Shown here in pieces: positions 1 to 9,333 of a DNA stretch of 40,774 nt. Position 1 is the first letter of the stretch. The number at the start of each line of letters is the position of its first letter. Source of the DNA: Planctomycetia bacterium (lineage in GTDB: Bacteria; Planctomycetota; Planctomycetia; Pirellulales; UBA7805); assembly GCA_021413585.1 (NCBI GenBank), contig JAIOQB010000023.1, forward strand, positions 1 to 40,774, written 5' to 3'. Made by a program: the position numbers and the translations under genes. A model generated the notes under the pieces. The model searched no databases, was not told the origin of the DNA, and was given only the letters and a program-made list of their open reading frames with translations.

Positions 1-49
1 CTCGGCCGGCAATCGACGCAGCGTGTCGCAACATGGTGCCTCCGACGCG

Positions 50-92
50 AGTACTCAGTACGACGTTAGTACTCAGTACTGAGTACTGAGTA
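50..92. repeat. Family F repeat, copy 1 (GTACTCAGTACTGAGTA type)
   Basis: Overlapping copies of AGTACTCAGTA and its complement TACTGAGTACT form a self-complementary block. A related block is at 20271-20296, between rpsR and the efflux channel gene. No coding sequence overlaps it. Its function is unknown; it could extrude a hairpin. Confidence 0.7.
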
Positions 93-141
93 AGCAGTTA
101 GAACTGCTTGCCTGCACCCCTGCGATGCGCCCATATAAATC

Positions 142-230
142 ACTAGCCCGCAGCGCGAGCGAGGGCTTGCTCTGTTCCTCCCTCGCTTGCGCTTCGGGCT
201 AGTGTTGGCAGCTTGCGCTTCGGGCTAGTT
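142..230. repeat. Family E repeat, copy 1 (ACTAGCCCG...CGGGCTAGT)
   Basis: An inverted repeat runs from ACTAGCCCGCAGCGCGAGCG (142) to CGCTTGCGCTTCGGGCTAGT (ending at 202). A second partial right arm (GCTTGCGCTTCGGGCTAGT) ends at 229. The same element is at 12326-12387. It lies downstream of the dksA-like gene on the minus strand and could act as a transcription end, although no T-run follows. Bases 1-261 otherwise show no supportable gene. Confidence 0.75.
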
Positions 231-261
231 TCGGTTGCCTGCGTTTAACCTTGAATCCGCT

Positions 262-711
262 TCAGGAGACATCCATCTCGATGTCGTTGATCGACACGTC
301 GGCGTCGGCCGCGTGGGGATCGAGCACTCGGCTCCAGTCGCCGCTGCCCGAGCCGTGGCCACCCTGCCGTTCCGCCTCGCGTTGGCAGTTGATGCAGGTG
401 GTGGCGTAGGGGAGCGCGTGCAGCCGGGCCATCGGGATCTTGGTCTCGCACATCTGGCAGATGCCGTAGGTCCCTTCGCGCATTTGCTCCAGGGCCAACT
501 CGATGTTGGCCAATTCGCGGCTTTCCACCTCGGCCAACTGAGAGTTGATTTCGTCCTGGGCCGAATCGAGGGCGGCGTCGATCACGTCGCCGCTGGATTG
601 CTCGCGCAGCTCCTTCAGCAGGCTCAAGTCGCCCGCCAGGGCTTTGCGCAAAGCATCGCGGCGCCGGATAAGAATCTGCCGCATACCGTTGTTTCCGTCT
701 TTGCGTGTCAT
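262..711 (-). CDS. DksA/TraR-family C4 zinc-finger protein
   Basis: 149 residues. The first two thirds is helical and charged and suits the coiled coil of DksA-type proteins. Near residue 105 a C4 zinc finger begins: CQMC, about 17 residues, then CINC. Family members bind the secondary channel of RNA polymerase and adjust transcription of rRNA and stress genes, often with ppGpp. The C-terminus is an acidic tail rich in Asp. The ATG at 711 is preceded by AGGA six bases upstream, which favours it over the internal Met at residue 10. No operon partner is visible. Whether it is a true DksA or one of the smaller zinc-finger relatives cannot be settled here, so no symbol is given. Confidence 0.9.
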   Translation of the reverse strand: MTRKDGNNGMRQILIRRRDALRKALAGDLSLLKELREQSSGDVIDAALDSAQDEINSQLAEVESRELANIELALEQMREGTYGICQMCETKIPMARLHALPYATTCINCQREAERQGGHGSGSGDWSRVLDPHAADADVSINDIEMDVS

Positions 712-1434
712 ATCTGTTCCTCACCTCGGCGCGTCGAATCATTACGCTCGGCGAAGGAATCCCCCCTTCGATCAAGCGGCAATCCAGCGCAATTTAGAAA
801 AGTGGACTTCCCTGGACCTGATATTTCCAAGCGGCCGTCTCCCAGCCGCAGGTCTCCCTACATGCCCGTTTTCCCTCAAACAGCTTGTTTCGTCTCGCCT
901 GTCGATCGCCGCCAGTGGTGGTTGCTTTAGCTGGTCGTTCTAACTGGGGCGACCAATCGAACTATACTACGCGGCAACCCGATAAAGGGTCATGCCCCGA
1001 CCGTTAAAGCTTGCCCAATTGACCGCTCGGCTGCCTGCGGCCACAACCGCTTGTCGCTCAATGGCTTGAATGCAGCCAAAGGTCATCAACTGTCACCGGG
1101 GCGAGCCCTTTCTCCCCGGTCTCGGCCAGCCGGACAAGTGGCGACGACCGCCATTCCCCCCCGCCCGAGGCGGAGTGCCGCGGAGGTGCATTCGCATGTG
1201 CCGCCGGATTGCTTTGGGATAATCGGCATATCCGGCACAGATATGCAGCCGAACTGGGTGCGGACGGGGTAAATCTTCCCCGCCCGGCAGAGTCGCTCTC
1301 CAAGGCCAATACTTCTTTGACCGCATATTCTCCGTAAGCTACATCTTCAATGAATCATTCCACTTACGGCACGCACCTTGCGGCCCGGGTGCCGCTCGGC
1401 GGCCCCGTTTTCAGCCCATGCCATTGATGACGCC
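712..1434. other. 720-base region without a supportable gene
   Basis: This stretch separates the minus-strand dksA-like gene from the plus-strand gene at 1435. The short open frames in it have no recognisable domain or good ribosome site. It holds a stem-loop at about 1198-1241, with arms GCCGGAT and ATCCGGC inside GTG/CAC. Promoters for both flanking genes probably lie here, but I cannot place them confidently. Confidence 0.5.
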
Positions 1435-2685
1435 ATGCCACTAACGACATCGAGCACGACGCCAGGCGACTCGCTGTTTGAAGTTGCCGTTCCCCCGGCG
1501 CGCACCGAAACGCCTGCGGTGCCAGCAGGGGACGATGCGCCGGCGGCAAATGCCGCCGATCGGGAGGTTGCCTTGAGTTCAATTTCAGCGGACGCGCCGA
1601 CGACCGATTCGCTGCCGACCGAAATGCAGGTGCTGCGCGACGAGCTGCAAAAGCTGCGGGCCGAATTGGACGCGCACCGCAATTCGGTCGCTGGTTCGCC
1701 ACCCGCCACCTCACATCCCGCCAGCTCTCCCGCTCCGCCCGTCGCCGAGACCCGCGCCAAAACGGCCGAAGATCGAGAGCGCGAGTCGGACGACGAAGTG
1801 TTCGCCCGCCTGCGAGCGATGTCGCTGTTGAAGGAAGACAACGCCACCAGCCGGCCCAATGCTTCGCGCCCGGAACCAGACAGGGCCCCGGCAGCGCCCG
1901 CGGCGCCTGCTGCGCGAACCCACGAGCCGCCGCGCAGCGAACCCCGTTCGCAGCATGGCAGCACCACGCACAAGCCGGCGGCGGCAGGGCACCACGACGA
2001 AGAAGAGTCGATCGACACGTATATGTCGCGGCTGTTGGAGCGGCTCAACGGTGGGCGGTCCGGCGATAAGCCCACGCCCGATTCGCCCCAAGGCATGGCA
2101 GCGAGAACGGCGCCGGCGGCAGGACCTCCGGCTGCATCGCCGCCCACCACCGCGGCGCCGAGTGAACGGACGGCGCCGGCCCCCGTGCGGCCGACTGCGC
2201 CTGTCGTAGCTGAGGTTGAGGAAGAAGAGCCCACGATCGAGGCGGCCCCGCTCGTGGTGGAAGACGAAACGCCGTGGGATGCGGCCGTGATGATGCCGCC
2301 GCGCGGCGATCGAGAGCGACACGTGAATCTTTCCGCGATGCGCGAGCTGGCCAACCAGAACGCCCATTCGGCCATCGGCGCCAGCCTGCGAAAACGCTGG
2401 AGCGCCACCGGCTTAAGCCGCGGCGGCATGGCCGCGGGTGCGGCGGTGGTGGGCGTGACGGCACTCTATTTCAGCCGCGTCACCACGATGGAATCGCTCA
2501 AGATGCCGCTGACCGGGCTGTGGGGAATCGCCTTCGTCGCCACGGCGTTCTGGACCGCCCAATGCGCCCACCTCATTTCGAAGATCTGGCGGCTGAGCTT
2601 CACGGACAGAAAAGCAACTGTCGCCGCAGCCGCCAAGGCGGAGAGTCAGGCCGCGGAAGCAGCGGACGCGGCAAAAGACGTTTAA
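1435..2685 (+). CDS. Ala/Pro-rich protein with C-terminal membrane segments, unknown function
   Basis: 416 residues from the ATG at 1435; an upstream TTG at 1378 would add 19 poorly conserved-looking residues. Not recognised as a named family. Visible parts are a low-complexity Ala/Pro/Thr N-terminus, a short coiled coil around residues 60-82 (LRDELQKLRAELDAH), two acidic/helical modules (DDEVFARLRAMSLL and ESIDTYMSRLLERL), a Pro/Ala linker, and near the C-terminus two hydrophobic segments (GAAVVGVTALYF and LWGIAFVATAFW). It ends in an Ala/Glu-rich tail. The topology suggests a long soluble N-terminal region anchored by a C-terminal hairpin. No Shine-Dalgarno sequence is obvious, so the start is uncertain. 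It converges on the isomerase gene, with a family A hairpin between them. Confidence 0.75.
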   Translation: MPLTTSSTTPGDSLFEVAVPPARTETPAVPAGDDAPAANAADREVALSSISADAPTTDSLPTEMQVLRDELQKLRAELDAHRNSVAGSPPATSHPASSPAPPVAETRAKTAEDRERESDDEVFARLRAMSLLKEDNATSRPNASRPEPDRAPAAPAAPAARTHEPPRSEPRSQHGSTTHKPAAAGHHDEEESIDTYMSRLLERLNGGRSGDKPTPDSPQGMAARTAPAAGPPAASPPTTAAPSERTAPAPVRPTAPVVAEVEEEEPTIEAAPLVVEDETPWDAAVMMPPRGDRERHVNLSAMRELANQNAHSAIGASLRKRWSATGLSRGGMAAGAAVVGVTALYFSRVTTMESLKMPLTGLWGIAFVATAFWTAQCAHLISKIWRLSFTDRKATVAAAAKAESQAAEAADAAKDV

Positions 2686-2700
2686 CTACAGAGGTCTCTT

Positions 2701-2822
2701 AATGACCAATGACCAAAATTCCAATCTCCAATAGACGTGTGCGGCACCTGTCTTGGAGATTGGAATTTGGTGATTGGTCATTCCTGCTTTCTCTGTGCCT
2801 CTGTGGTGAAAAAAACTTAAAA
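2701..2822. repeat. Family A hairpin repeat, copy 1, with CACCACAGAG side module
   Basis: Left arm from 2701 (AATGACCAATGACCAAAATT...) and right arm ending at 2782 (...TTGGTGATTGGTCATT), with a loop of about 20 bases. An adjoining module at 2783-2822 reads, in complement, TTTTTTTCACCACAGAGG; the same module flanks copy 5 at 16020-16060. It lies between two convergent genes and may terminate both. Confidence 0.85.
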
Positions 2823-3833
2823 CCCTCGCGCCGCTCGCACGTCTTCAAAGTCGCGCAGGTGGTACCTGATGCCGACGAAGTCGAGCACTCGGCATAGGCC
2901 GCGCAGCGCCACGCCAAACCCGTCCGGCCCGCTGTACCCGCCGAATTGTCCGCCCCCTTTGAGGTGCGGCTCGAGATCGACGAACACGCCGGGGATGCCG
3001 CGCCGCGTAAGGGTCTTTTCCAGCGCGGGAATCGACGCGCGGAAATCGCGGAAGATGTTGACGTAGCCGCCGTCTCCTTGATCGGCCGGCACGAAGTCCG
3101 ACAGCGCCCCCTCGTCCACGTGGTTTTTGCGGACGCCCCCCGGCTGCTGGAGATAATCCTTGACGTGCAGCCAGCCCAGCGATGGCTTCATCGCCTGGTA
3201 TTGCAGGAACACGTCGTGCGACGAGAAGCCCTGCGTGAGTAAATTTGCCGCGTCGAACACCAGCACCAGGGCCGGATGATTCACGCGGCGCTGAATCTCC
3301 GCGAGCAATTGCCCGTTGCGCCCCACGAGATTCGCTTCGACCTCCAGGCCGAACGTCAGATCGCTGCGGTGGCACATCTCGGCGATCTGGCCGATCTGCT
3401 CGGTTGCCTGCGCGAGATATTCGCGCGGCTCGCTGCCCGCCGGGGGATAAAACGAAAAGCCGCGGATCAGTTTGGTTTCAAAGGCGTGGGCCAGCTCGCA
3501 CGCTTTTTTCACGTCCTGCTCGAGGTATTTCTTAAACGGCACGAAACGGTTGGTGGTGCCGTCTTCCTCGTCGACCAGTTTTACCTTGCCGATCGGCGAG
3601 CCGAGCGATGAGACGTTCAGCCCGAACTCGTCTTCGAGGTGGCGGATCTTGGTGATTTCCGTCTTGGTCAGCTCCATAACGTTCTTCACGCCGCTGCCGA
3701 CGTCGATGAACCGCACGGTGTAGTATTGCAGGCCCAACGCGGCCAAAGCGGCGAACTGCTCGACCGCCGTCTTGTGCGGGGCGGCCTCGTCGGCGAAGCC
3801 GCTGAGGATGACGGTGGGCTGTTCGTGGTTCAT
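2817..3833 (-). CDS. Sugar phosphate isomerase/epimerase-like TIM-barrel protein
   Basis: 338 residues with the pattern of the xylose-isomerase-like TIM barrel (AP_endonuc_2 superfamily). It opens with a short strand ILSGFADEA. Metal-site-type residues are spread over the strands: Glu in GLEVEANL, Asp in LVFDAANLL, His in LGWLHVKD and Glu in FVDLEPHL. These proteins isomerise or epimerise sugars or inositols through a divalent metal; the substrate cannot be read from sequence. The length is somewhat above the usual 260-300. The stop sits at the edge of the repeat-associated module. It is followed upstream by queF on the same strand, only 17 bases away, but no functional link is evident. Confidence 0.85.
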   Translation of the reverse strand: MNHEQPTVILSGFADEAAPHKTAVEQFAALAALGLQYYTVRFIDVGSGVKNVMELTKTEITKIRHLEDEFGLNVSSLGSPIGKVKLVDEEDGTTNRFVPFKKYLEQDVKKACELAHAFETKLIRGFSFYPPAGSEPREYLAQATEQIGQIAEMCHRSDLTFGLEVEANLVGRNGQLLAEIQRRVNHPALVLVFDAANLLTQGFSSHDVFLQYQAMKPSLGWLHVKDYLQQPGGVRKNHVDEGALSDFVPADQGDGGYVNIFRDFRASIPALEKTLTRRGIPGVFVDLEPHLKGGGQFGGYSGPDGFGVALRGLCRVLDFVGIRYHLRDFEDVRAARGF

Positions 3834-3850
3834 CGTTTAGGCTCGCGCGT

Positions 3851-4267
3851 TTAGGATCGTGACAGAGGAGAATTTGATTGGGGAGAATCGGGCCACGCGA
3901 CCGTCACCGTGGTGGTGATCCCGCCGCGCGGCGTGAACGCCGCCCTCAACACCAGCCGCCGAGGCGTCAGCACCGCCACCAGGTCATCGAGAATGCGGTT
4001 CGTGGCGTGCTCGTAAAACACCCCTTCGTTGCGGAACTGTTGCAGGTAGAGCTTGAGGCTCTTCAATTCCACGCACCGTTTGTCTGGAGTGTAGGTGATC
4101 GTGAGCGTGCCGAAGTCGGGCTGGCCGGTCTTGGGGCAGACCGACGTGAACTCCGGGCAAATGATTTCGATGGTGTAGTCCCGCCCGGGAAACTCGTTCT
4201 CGAATGTTTCCAGCGCAGCGCGGTATTTTTCGCTGTCTGCCTGTTTTTTGCCTGCGGCACTAGTCAC
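3851..4267 (-). CDS. queF: NADPH-dependent 7-cyano-7-deazaguanine reductase QueF
   Basis: 138 residues, the short (unimodular) type. It reduces preQ0 to preQ1, the last free-base step of queuosine precursor synthesis. Catalytic Cys44 lies in [14 protein letters not shown] with Asp51, and the QueF signature ELKSLK is at 67-72. YEHATN near 85-90 carries the substrate-binding Glu. I chose the GTG at 4267 because AGGAG lies ten bases upstream. The frame stays open to 4387, but those extra codons come from the family A repeat. It is divergent from queC, with the repeat between them. Confidence 0.95.
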   Translation of the reverse strand: MTSAAGKKQADSEKYRAALETFENEFPGRDYTIEIICPEFTSVCPKTGQPDFGTLTITYTPDKRCVELKSLKLYLQQFRNEGVFYEHATNRILDDLVAVLTPRRLVLRAAFTPRGGITTTVTVAWPDSPQSNSPLSRS

Positions 4268-4341
4268 GTCTGCTGCGCTCCTTTTCTCAAACGGCCCATT
4301 GTGGCATGATGGCCCTGATGGCGAAAGGGCCACGGGGAAGT

Positions 4342-4411
4342 AATGACCAATGACTAAATCCCAATGACCAATGTTGGAGCTGCGCACAGCTTATTGGTCA
4401 TTGGGATTTAA
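4342..4411. repeat. Family A hairpin repeat, copy 2
   Basis: Arms AAATCCCAATGACCAAT and ATTGGTCATTGGGATTT, preceded by an extra AATGACCAATGAC. The loop contains GGAGCTGCGCAC, which recurs in copy 5. It lies between divergent queF and queC, so it is not simply a terminator at this place. Confidence 0.85.
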
Positions 4412-4432
4412 TTGTAGCGGCGCGAGTTCACC

Positions 4433-5122
4433 ATGAGCCCCAAAGCAGTCGTCCTTCTCTCCGGCGGACTCGATTCGGCCACGGCGGCGGCGGAGGCTCG
4501 CGCGGCGGGGTTTGAGTTGCTGGCGCTGAGCGTCGATTATGGGCAGCGGCACCGGTTCGAGCTGGAAGCGGCCCGCCGCGTGGCGGCCTCGCTGGGAATG
4601 GCGGAGCATATTATTGTCCAGGTCAATCTGGCCGGGTTTGCGCCGAGCGCTTTGACCAGCGACGTGCCGGTTCCCAAGGGGCGCAGCGAGGCGGAGATGG
4701 CCGACGGGATTCCGGTCACGTATGTGCCGGCCCGCAATACGGTGCTGCTGTCGCTGGCCCTGGCGCTGGCCGAGTCGCGCGGCGCCGCCGATATTTTCCT
4801 GGGCGTCAACGCGATCGACTACAGCGGCTACCCCGATTGCCGCCCCGAGTTTGTCGCCGCGTTCGAGCGCCTGGCGAACCTGGCGACCAAGGCGGGTGTC
4901 ATAGGAACGCTCAAGTTTACGATTCACGCCCCGCTGATTAAGCTAAGTAAAGCAGAGATCATCCAGCGCGGCGTCGCCCTGGGCGTAGACTACGGCCTGA
5001 CCCACAGTTGCTACGACCCCGACCCGCACGGCGTGAGCTGCGGCGAGTGCGACTCCTGCCGATTGCGGCGGCAAGGGTTTGCTGATGCGGGATTGGTAGA
5101 CCCGGTAAGGTACCGTGTGTAG
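4433..5122 (+). CDS. queC: 7-cyano-7-deazaguanine synthase QueC
   Basis: 229 residues, usual length. It converts 7-carboxy-7-deazaguanine to preQ0 with ATP and ammonia. The N-type ATP pyrophosphatase loop SGGLDS is at residues 10-15. Four zinc-binding cysteines lie near the C-terminus at 193, 203, 206 and 209 (THSCYDP ... SCGECDSC). It is followed on the same strand by queE, with a family A hairpin between. The two probably work in sequence, QueE feeding QueC, then QueF. Confidence 0.97.
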   Translation: MSPKAVVLLSGGLDSATAAAEARAAGFELLALSVDYGQRHRFELEAARRVAASLGMAEHIIVQVNLAGFAPSALTSDVPVPKGRSEAEMADGIPVTYVPARNTVLLSLALALAESRGAADIFLGVNAIDYSGYPDCRPEFVAAFERLANLATKAGVIGTLKFTIHAPLIKLSKAEIIQRGVALGVDYGLTHSCYDPDPHGVSCGECDSCRLRRQGFADAGLVDPVRYRV

Positions 5123-5128
5123 CAAGAA

Positions 5129-5211
5129 AATGACCAATGACCAAGATTCCAATCTCCAATAAAGATCTCGCGCACGCTTTATTGGAGATTGGAATTTGGT
5201 CATTGGTGATT
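5129..5211. repeat. Family A hairpin repeat, copy 3
   Basis: Arms AATGACCAATGACCAAGATT...CCAATAAAG and CTTTATTGGAGATTGG...GGTGATT are nearly perfectly complementary and close on a short GC-rich loop (TCGCGCAC). It starts six bases after the queC stop and lies between co-directional queC and queE. It may attenuate or stabilise the transcript. Confidence 0.9.
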
Positions 5212-5251
5212 CTCTCTCCGTGACGAACGCAATTCAATATGAAGTTGGTCC

Positions 5252-5938
5252 ATGCGAATCGCTGAAATCTATCGCTCGACGCAAGGCGAAGGGTTGCTCA
5301 CGGGCACCGAGAGCGTGTTCGTGCGCGCCAGCGGCTGCAACTTGCGGTGCTGGTTTTGCGATACGCCGTTCGCCTCGTGGCGCCCCGAGGGGCAGGATTT
5401 GCCACTCGACGCGATTCTGGCCCAGGTGCGCGAGTGGGACACGCCGCATGTGGTGCTGACGGGCGGCGAGCCGATGTTGTTTTCCGAACTGATTCCGCTG
5501 ACCGCGTCGTTGCGGGACGCTGGCCGGCACCTGACGATTGAAACGGCCGGCACGCTTTATCTGCCGGTGGCCTGCGACCTGATGTCGATCAGCCCCAAGA
5601 TGTCGAACTCCACGCCGTCGGTGAACGAGCATGCCACCTGGAGCCGGCGCCACGATCGAGTGCGACACGCGCCGCAGATCGTTAGCCGGCTGATGGACGA
5701 ATACACGTATCAGTTGAAGTTCGTGATCGAGACGCCGGCCGATTGCGAAGAGATGCAGCAGTATCTTAAGCTGCTGCCGGAGGTCGATTTCAGCCGCGTG
5801 CTGCTGATGCCGCAGGGAGTCGACGCCGAGCCGCTCTCTCGCGTGACGGAGTGGCTGGAGCCGTATTGTCGCCAGGAGGGCTTCCGCTTTTGCCCCCGCC
5901 GGCAGATCGAATGGTTTGGCCTTGTCCGCGGCACCTAA
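5252..5938 (+). CDS. queE: 7-carboxy-7-deazaguanine synthase QueE (radical SAM)
   Basis: 228 residues. It is a radical SAM enzyme that rearranges 6-carboxytetrahydropterin to 7-carboxy-7-deazaguanine. The Fe-S motif CxxxCxxC uses Cys29, Cys33 and Cys36 (GCNLRCWFCDT). The N-terminal YRSTQGEG and the TGGEPML SAM-binding motif are typical of QueE. The ATG at 5252 fits family starts, but the ribosome site is weak. QueD, which makes the QueE substrate, is not in the window. It is preceded by queC and followed by a family B hairpin. Confidence 0.95.
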   Translation: MRIAEIYRSTQGEGLLTGTESVFVRASGCNLRCWFCDTPFASWRPEGQDLPLDAILAQVREWDTPHVVLTGGEPMLFSELIPLTASLRDAGRHLTIETAGTLYLPVACDLMSISPKMSNSTPSVNEHATWSRRHDRVRHAPQIVSRLMDEYTYQLKFVIETPADCEEMQQYLKLLPEVDFSRVLLMPQGVDAEPLSRVTEWLEPYCRQEGFRFCPRRQIEWFGLVRGT

Positions 5939-5969
5939 TGTTTAGCCGCGCCCCGCAGGGAAGCTCGCC

Positions 5970-6037
5970 GGGTGCCTGGGGCAACGCCCCAGTCGAGTCG
6001 GGTGCAAGCCAACTGGGGGGCGTTGCCCCAGGCACCC
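5970..6037. repeat. Family B hairpin repeat, copy 1 (GGGTGCCTGGGGC...)
   Basis: Arms GGGTGCCTGGGGCAACGCCC and its complement GGGCGTTGCCCCAGGCACCC flank a loop of about 20 bases. It lies between convergent queE and the duplicated membrane protein gene. Other copies are at 9272-9333, inside the permease gene, and at 26443-26507. Confidence 0.85.
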
Positions 6038-6051
6038 GAAGTCAATCTGCG

Positions 6052-7110
6052 CTATCGTGCTGGCGTCGTGGATGGCTTCCCCGTCACCGGCTTGATCGGC
6101 GCCGGCGCATGTCCGCGCGGCGCGAAGAACAATACAATCGCCGCGCCGCTGCAGACCAGAATCAGTCCGGCGTAAAAGAGCGGCCGCAACTGGTCGAATC
6201 CGTGGTTCCCTACGGTCGTTACCAGCGTGTTGACGACCGGCGCGCCGCCGAAGACCAGCGGCATCACATACATCGGCTTGCCGCCGTAATTGAAGCACAG
6301 AATGATCCCTAGCGCGCCGAGTGCCCCGGCCGCCCCTGCTCCCAGGCTCCACAACGCACCCGGAGTGGTCCACTGCCCGGCTGTCGATCCGGAGAGCATC
6401 ACGCCCGGCACGATGACGGCGATCGCGAAGTAGGAGAGTCCGACGCAGATCAGCGGCCGCAGCCGGCTGCTCTGCATCGCCACCTGCCCTTTGTGCAGCA
6501 CCGGGCCGTACACGCCCCACGCCAAAATCACCACGCCCACGGCGGCGAGCACCTTCAGCAGCCCGGGCAATTGCTTCAGTCCATTGAGAAAGCCGGCCGC
6601 GTCCGTCGAGATCAGCACAGCCAGCGACCCCAGCAGCACCATAATCAGGCCCGCCAGAAACATCGGGCCCACCTGTCGAAACGCCTTGGCCATGGCGATT
6701 GTCAGCACGGCGTTGACCACCGGAGCGCCGCCGAAGACCAGCGGCATCACATACAGCGTAGGGTTTCCCTTGAATCCGGCACTGGCAAATTGCAAGGCAA
6801 AGATCACCCCCAACGCGCCGATGGCTCCGGCCGCCCCGGCGATCAGGCTCCACAGCGTGCCGCTCATCGTCCAATGTCCCTGCTCACCGTAGAACTGCAA
6901 AGTCGAACTGGGGACAATCACGGCGATGACAAAGTAGGCCAGCCCGACGCACATGAACGCCCGCAGCGTGTTGGCGCGATTCTCCTCCGGCGTGGGCTTG
7001 ACCTGCGAGTCGGCATGAAAGCCCACCTGGCCGTTGTGCAGCACCGGGCCATAGACTCCCCAGCAAATCACCGCCAAGGCAACCGTGGCCAGGATCAACA
7101 GAAATCTCAT
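6052..7110 (-). CDS. Membrane protein built of two tandem copies of one module, unknown function
   Basis: 352 residues from the ATG at 7110, which has GGAG eight bases upstream. The open frame continues to 7221, but without a ribosome site. It is highly hydrophobic with about ten membrane segments. The two halves of about 175 residues repeat one another closely: GVYGPVLHNGQV / GVYGPVLHKGQV, CVGLAYFVIAVIVP / CVGLSYFAIAVIVP, AGAAGAIGALGVI / AGAAGALGALGII, and YVMPLVFGGAPVVN, which is identical in both. This suggests a transporter-like inverted or parallel pseudo-dimer, but I recognise no named family. The C-terminal tail is Pro/Lys-rich and probably cytoplasmic. Confidence 0.85.
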   Translation of the reverse strand: MRFLLILATVALAVICWGVYGPVLHNGQVGFHADSQVKPTPEENRANTLRAFMCVGLAYFVIAVIVPSSTLQFYGEQGHWTMSGTLWSLIAGAAGAIGALGVIFALQFASAGFKGNPTLYVMPLVFGGAPVVNAVLTIAMAKAFRQVGPMFLAGLIMVLLGSLAVLISTDAAGFLNGLKQLPGLLKVLAAVGVVILAWGVYGPVLHKGQVAMQSSRLRPLICVGLSYFAIAVIVPGVMLSGSTAGQWTTPGALWSLGAGAAGALGALGIILCFNYGGKPMYVMPLVFGGAPVVNTLVTTVGNHGFDQLRPLFYAGLILVCSGAAIVLFFAPRGHAPAPIKPVTGKPSTTPAR

Positions 7111-7212
7111 CGCAGCGTCTCCGAACGGGGCAGGGGGGAGGGAGCGGGCGGGCGTGCAGTTTAACAGATTGGCGGGGAGAGGTTTAGGCACCCTTTGCGG
7201 GGCGAAAATCCC

Positions 7213-7280
7213 AATGACCAAATTCCAATCTCCAATAAGACTTCCGTAGCTTCTTTATTGGAGATTGGAATTTGGTCATT
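7213..7280. repeat. Family A hairpin repeat, copy 4
   Basis: Arms AATGACCAAATTCCAATCTC and its complement ending TTTGGTCATT are near perfect. It lies between the permease stop and the start of the duplicated membrane protein gene, both on the minus strand. Confidence 0.9.
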
Positions 7281-9271
7281 TACTCATTCGCTCCTTAGCG
7301 CCGGCACCAGTGGTGCCCGCAGCGTGGCACGCACTGCCAGCCAGCCGGCGGCCAGGCCCAGGGTTAGCACGGCGCCGAGGGTAATAGCCAGCGACTCCCA
7401 CGGGATGCGGGCACGCCCGCCGGCCAGGTGGGGCCAGACGGCCAACAGCGCCGCACCCAGGCCGATCGCCAATCCGCCGATCAGCAGCAGCCGATGCTCG
7501 GCCAGCACCAGCGACACCAGCCGGCGGCGGCTGAACCCTACGGCCCGCAGCAGGGCCAACTCCCCGCGCCGCTCCAGCACGCTGCGCAACTGAACCGCCG
7601 CCAGGCTGAAAGTTCCCAGCAGCAGTCCCAATCCGCCGAGGCTCTGAAACGCCCCGATGTACGTGTTCTGCACGGCGAACAAGTCCGCCAGCCGCCGACT
7701 GGCGGGCGTGACGGCAAAACCATAGTCCCCCAGCCGGTCTTCCAGCACGCCGCGAACCGCTGCCACCTGGTCCGCCGGCGTGCGGATCAAGAAGTAACGA
7801 TAGCCGGATGTGTCGGGAAATAGCTTGAGCAACTGCCGCTCGCTGATGAGCAGGCTCCCCTGGAAGACGCTGTTCTTGAGCAGCCCGACCACAGAGAGCG
7901 TGACGTCGCGCCCCTGGGCATCGCGGATCTTTAGCGTATCGCCGACGCCTCCCCACAGGTTGAGGCTGTAGCGGGCAGTGTTCTCGTCGAGGATCACCGG
8001 CACCGCGGACGGGTTGCCGGAGACCGGTTCGTCGAGCAGCCGCCAGGGTGAGTCTTCTTCGTTCTTGATGTCCTTGAGACTCCGATCGTGTCGCGTGAGT
8101 GCCGCTGACTGAGCTACAGTGCCCCAATCGAAACGGTTTGATCCTCGGCACAATTCAGCCAGCGTCGGCGGCACGCCGAGAATTTTTGGCTGGCCAGGGC
8201 GATAGAGATTTTGGCAACTGGCGTCGTCGCCATCGTGGACTCGCAGCGCGGCCACCGTGCTGGCGGCCAGTTGCGTTTCGTCGCCGCCTGTGATCCCCAA
8301 TTCAAACCGGCCCGCCGGGGTGTTCAAGTCGCGATGGACCGGGGCGGAACTTTCGGCCAGCAGATTGAATCCGCCGCTGCCGCTGGGCAAGACATCGAGC
8401 CGAAACGCGCTGGTCGCAACGATCAGAAACGTGGCGATGGCGGTCAGCCCAATCGCCAGCGCGCTACGCCCCGGATTGCGGGCGGCATTTCGCCTAGCCA
8501 GCCAACCGAGCGACAGCCGGGCGGCCGAACCGTCGAAACTGCGCGGCGACCGTAAGACGGACCACACCGCCACGAGCGCCGCTGTGAGCGTCAGCGCGCC
8601 GCTGCCGAAGAAGACGCCGGTCTGAGCTTCTCCTTCAAACCGTCCGGCGACAACGGCCAGCAGCACGGCCGCACCCAGCAACACGAATGCTACAATGCGA
8701 ACCGCGCCCGAGCGTTTGCCACTGACGCCGGTTTGTACTGGCGCGACACTAAATTCGCCATGCAGCAACGAGCGGGCACCGACTTTTCGGATTGACCGCA
8801 ATGTGAGAACGATCGCCAGAATGCAAACGCCAACGCCCGCCGCATAGCCGACGGCCAAGCCTTTCCACTCCACATGCAGCGTCAGCAGCGGCGTGCTGAC
8901 GGCCGAGATCCACCACGAGCGCAAGCCGGCCAGCAGCAGCCAGGCGTAACCGATGCCCAGCAGAACGCCGACCACGCCTCCGACCGCCGCCACCATCGCT
9001 CCTTCCACCGCCAGCAGCCGCGCGACCTTCCGCCGCGATAGGCCGATCGCCATCAGCAGGCCGATCTGGCTGGCGCGGCGCTCGACGCCCAGGCGAAACA
9101 ACACGGCCAGGAGCATCAGCGCCGCGGCGATCAGGAACGCGCTGAACGACAGAAACAACACGTCGAACGGCGTCGTGCCAGCCGCGGCCTGCAATGCCTG
9201 CCGCTTGACGGGTTGGAACGTGAAGCCCAAGTCCGGTGGCGCGATTGAGAGTTGACGTCGAGAACACCGCT

Positions 9272-9333
9272 GGATGCCTGGGGCAACGCCCCAGTTTTCG
9301 ATTGGTCCGACTGGGGCGGTGCCCCAGGCACCC
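9272..9333. repeat. Family B hairpin repeat, copy 2, inside the permease gene
   Basis: 62 bases, left arm GGATGCCTGGGGCAACGCC, right arm ending GCCCCAGGCACCC, loop TTTTCGATTGGTCCGA. It sits exactly where the permease reading frame changes. 62 is 2 modulo 3, which equals the observed frame offset. CTGG flanks it on both sides (9270-9273 and 9334-9337). Confidence 0.85.

Noticed and set aside
1347..2429. Long minus-strand frame opposite the Ala/Pro-rich gene
   Set aside because: It is Ser/Ala/Gly-rich antisense text of a GC-rich gene, with no domain. The plus-strand frame has a coiled coil and membrane segments.
4267..4387. N-terminal extension of QueF
   Set aside because: The extra 40 codons are mostly family A repeat DNA. 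The GTG at 4267 has AGGAG at the right distance.
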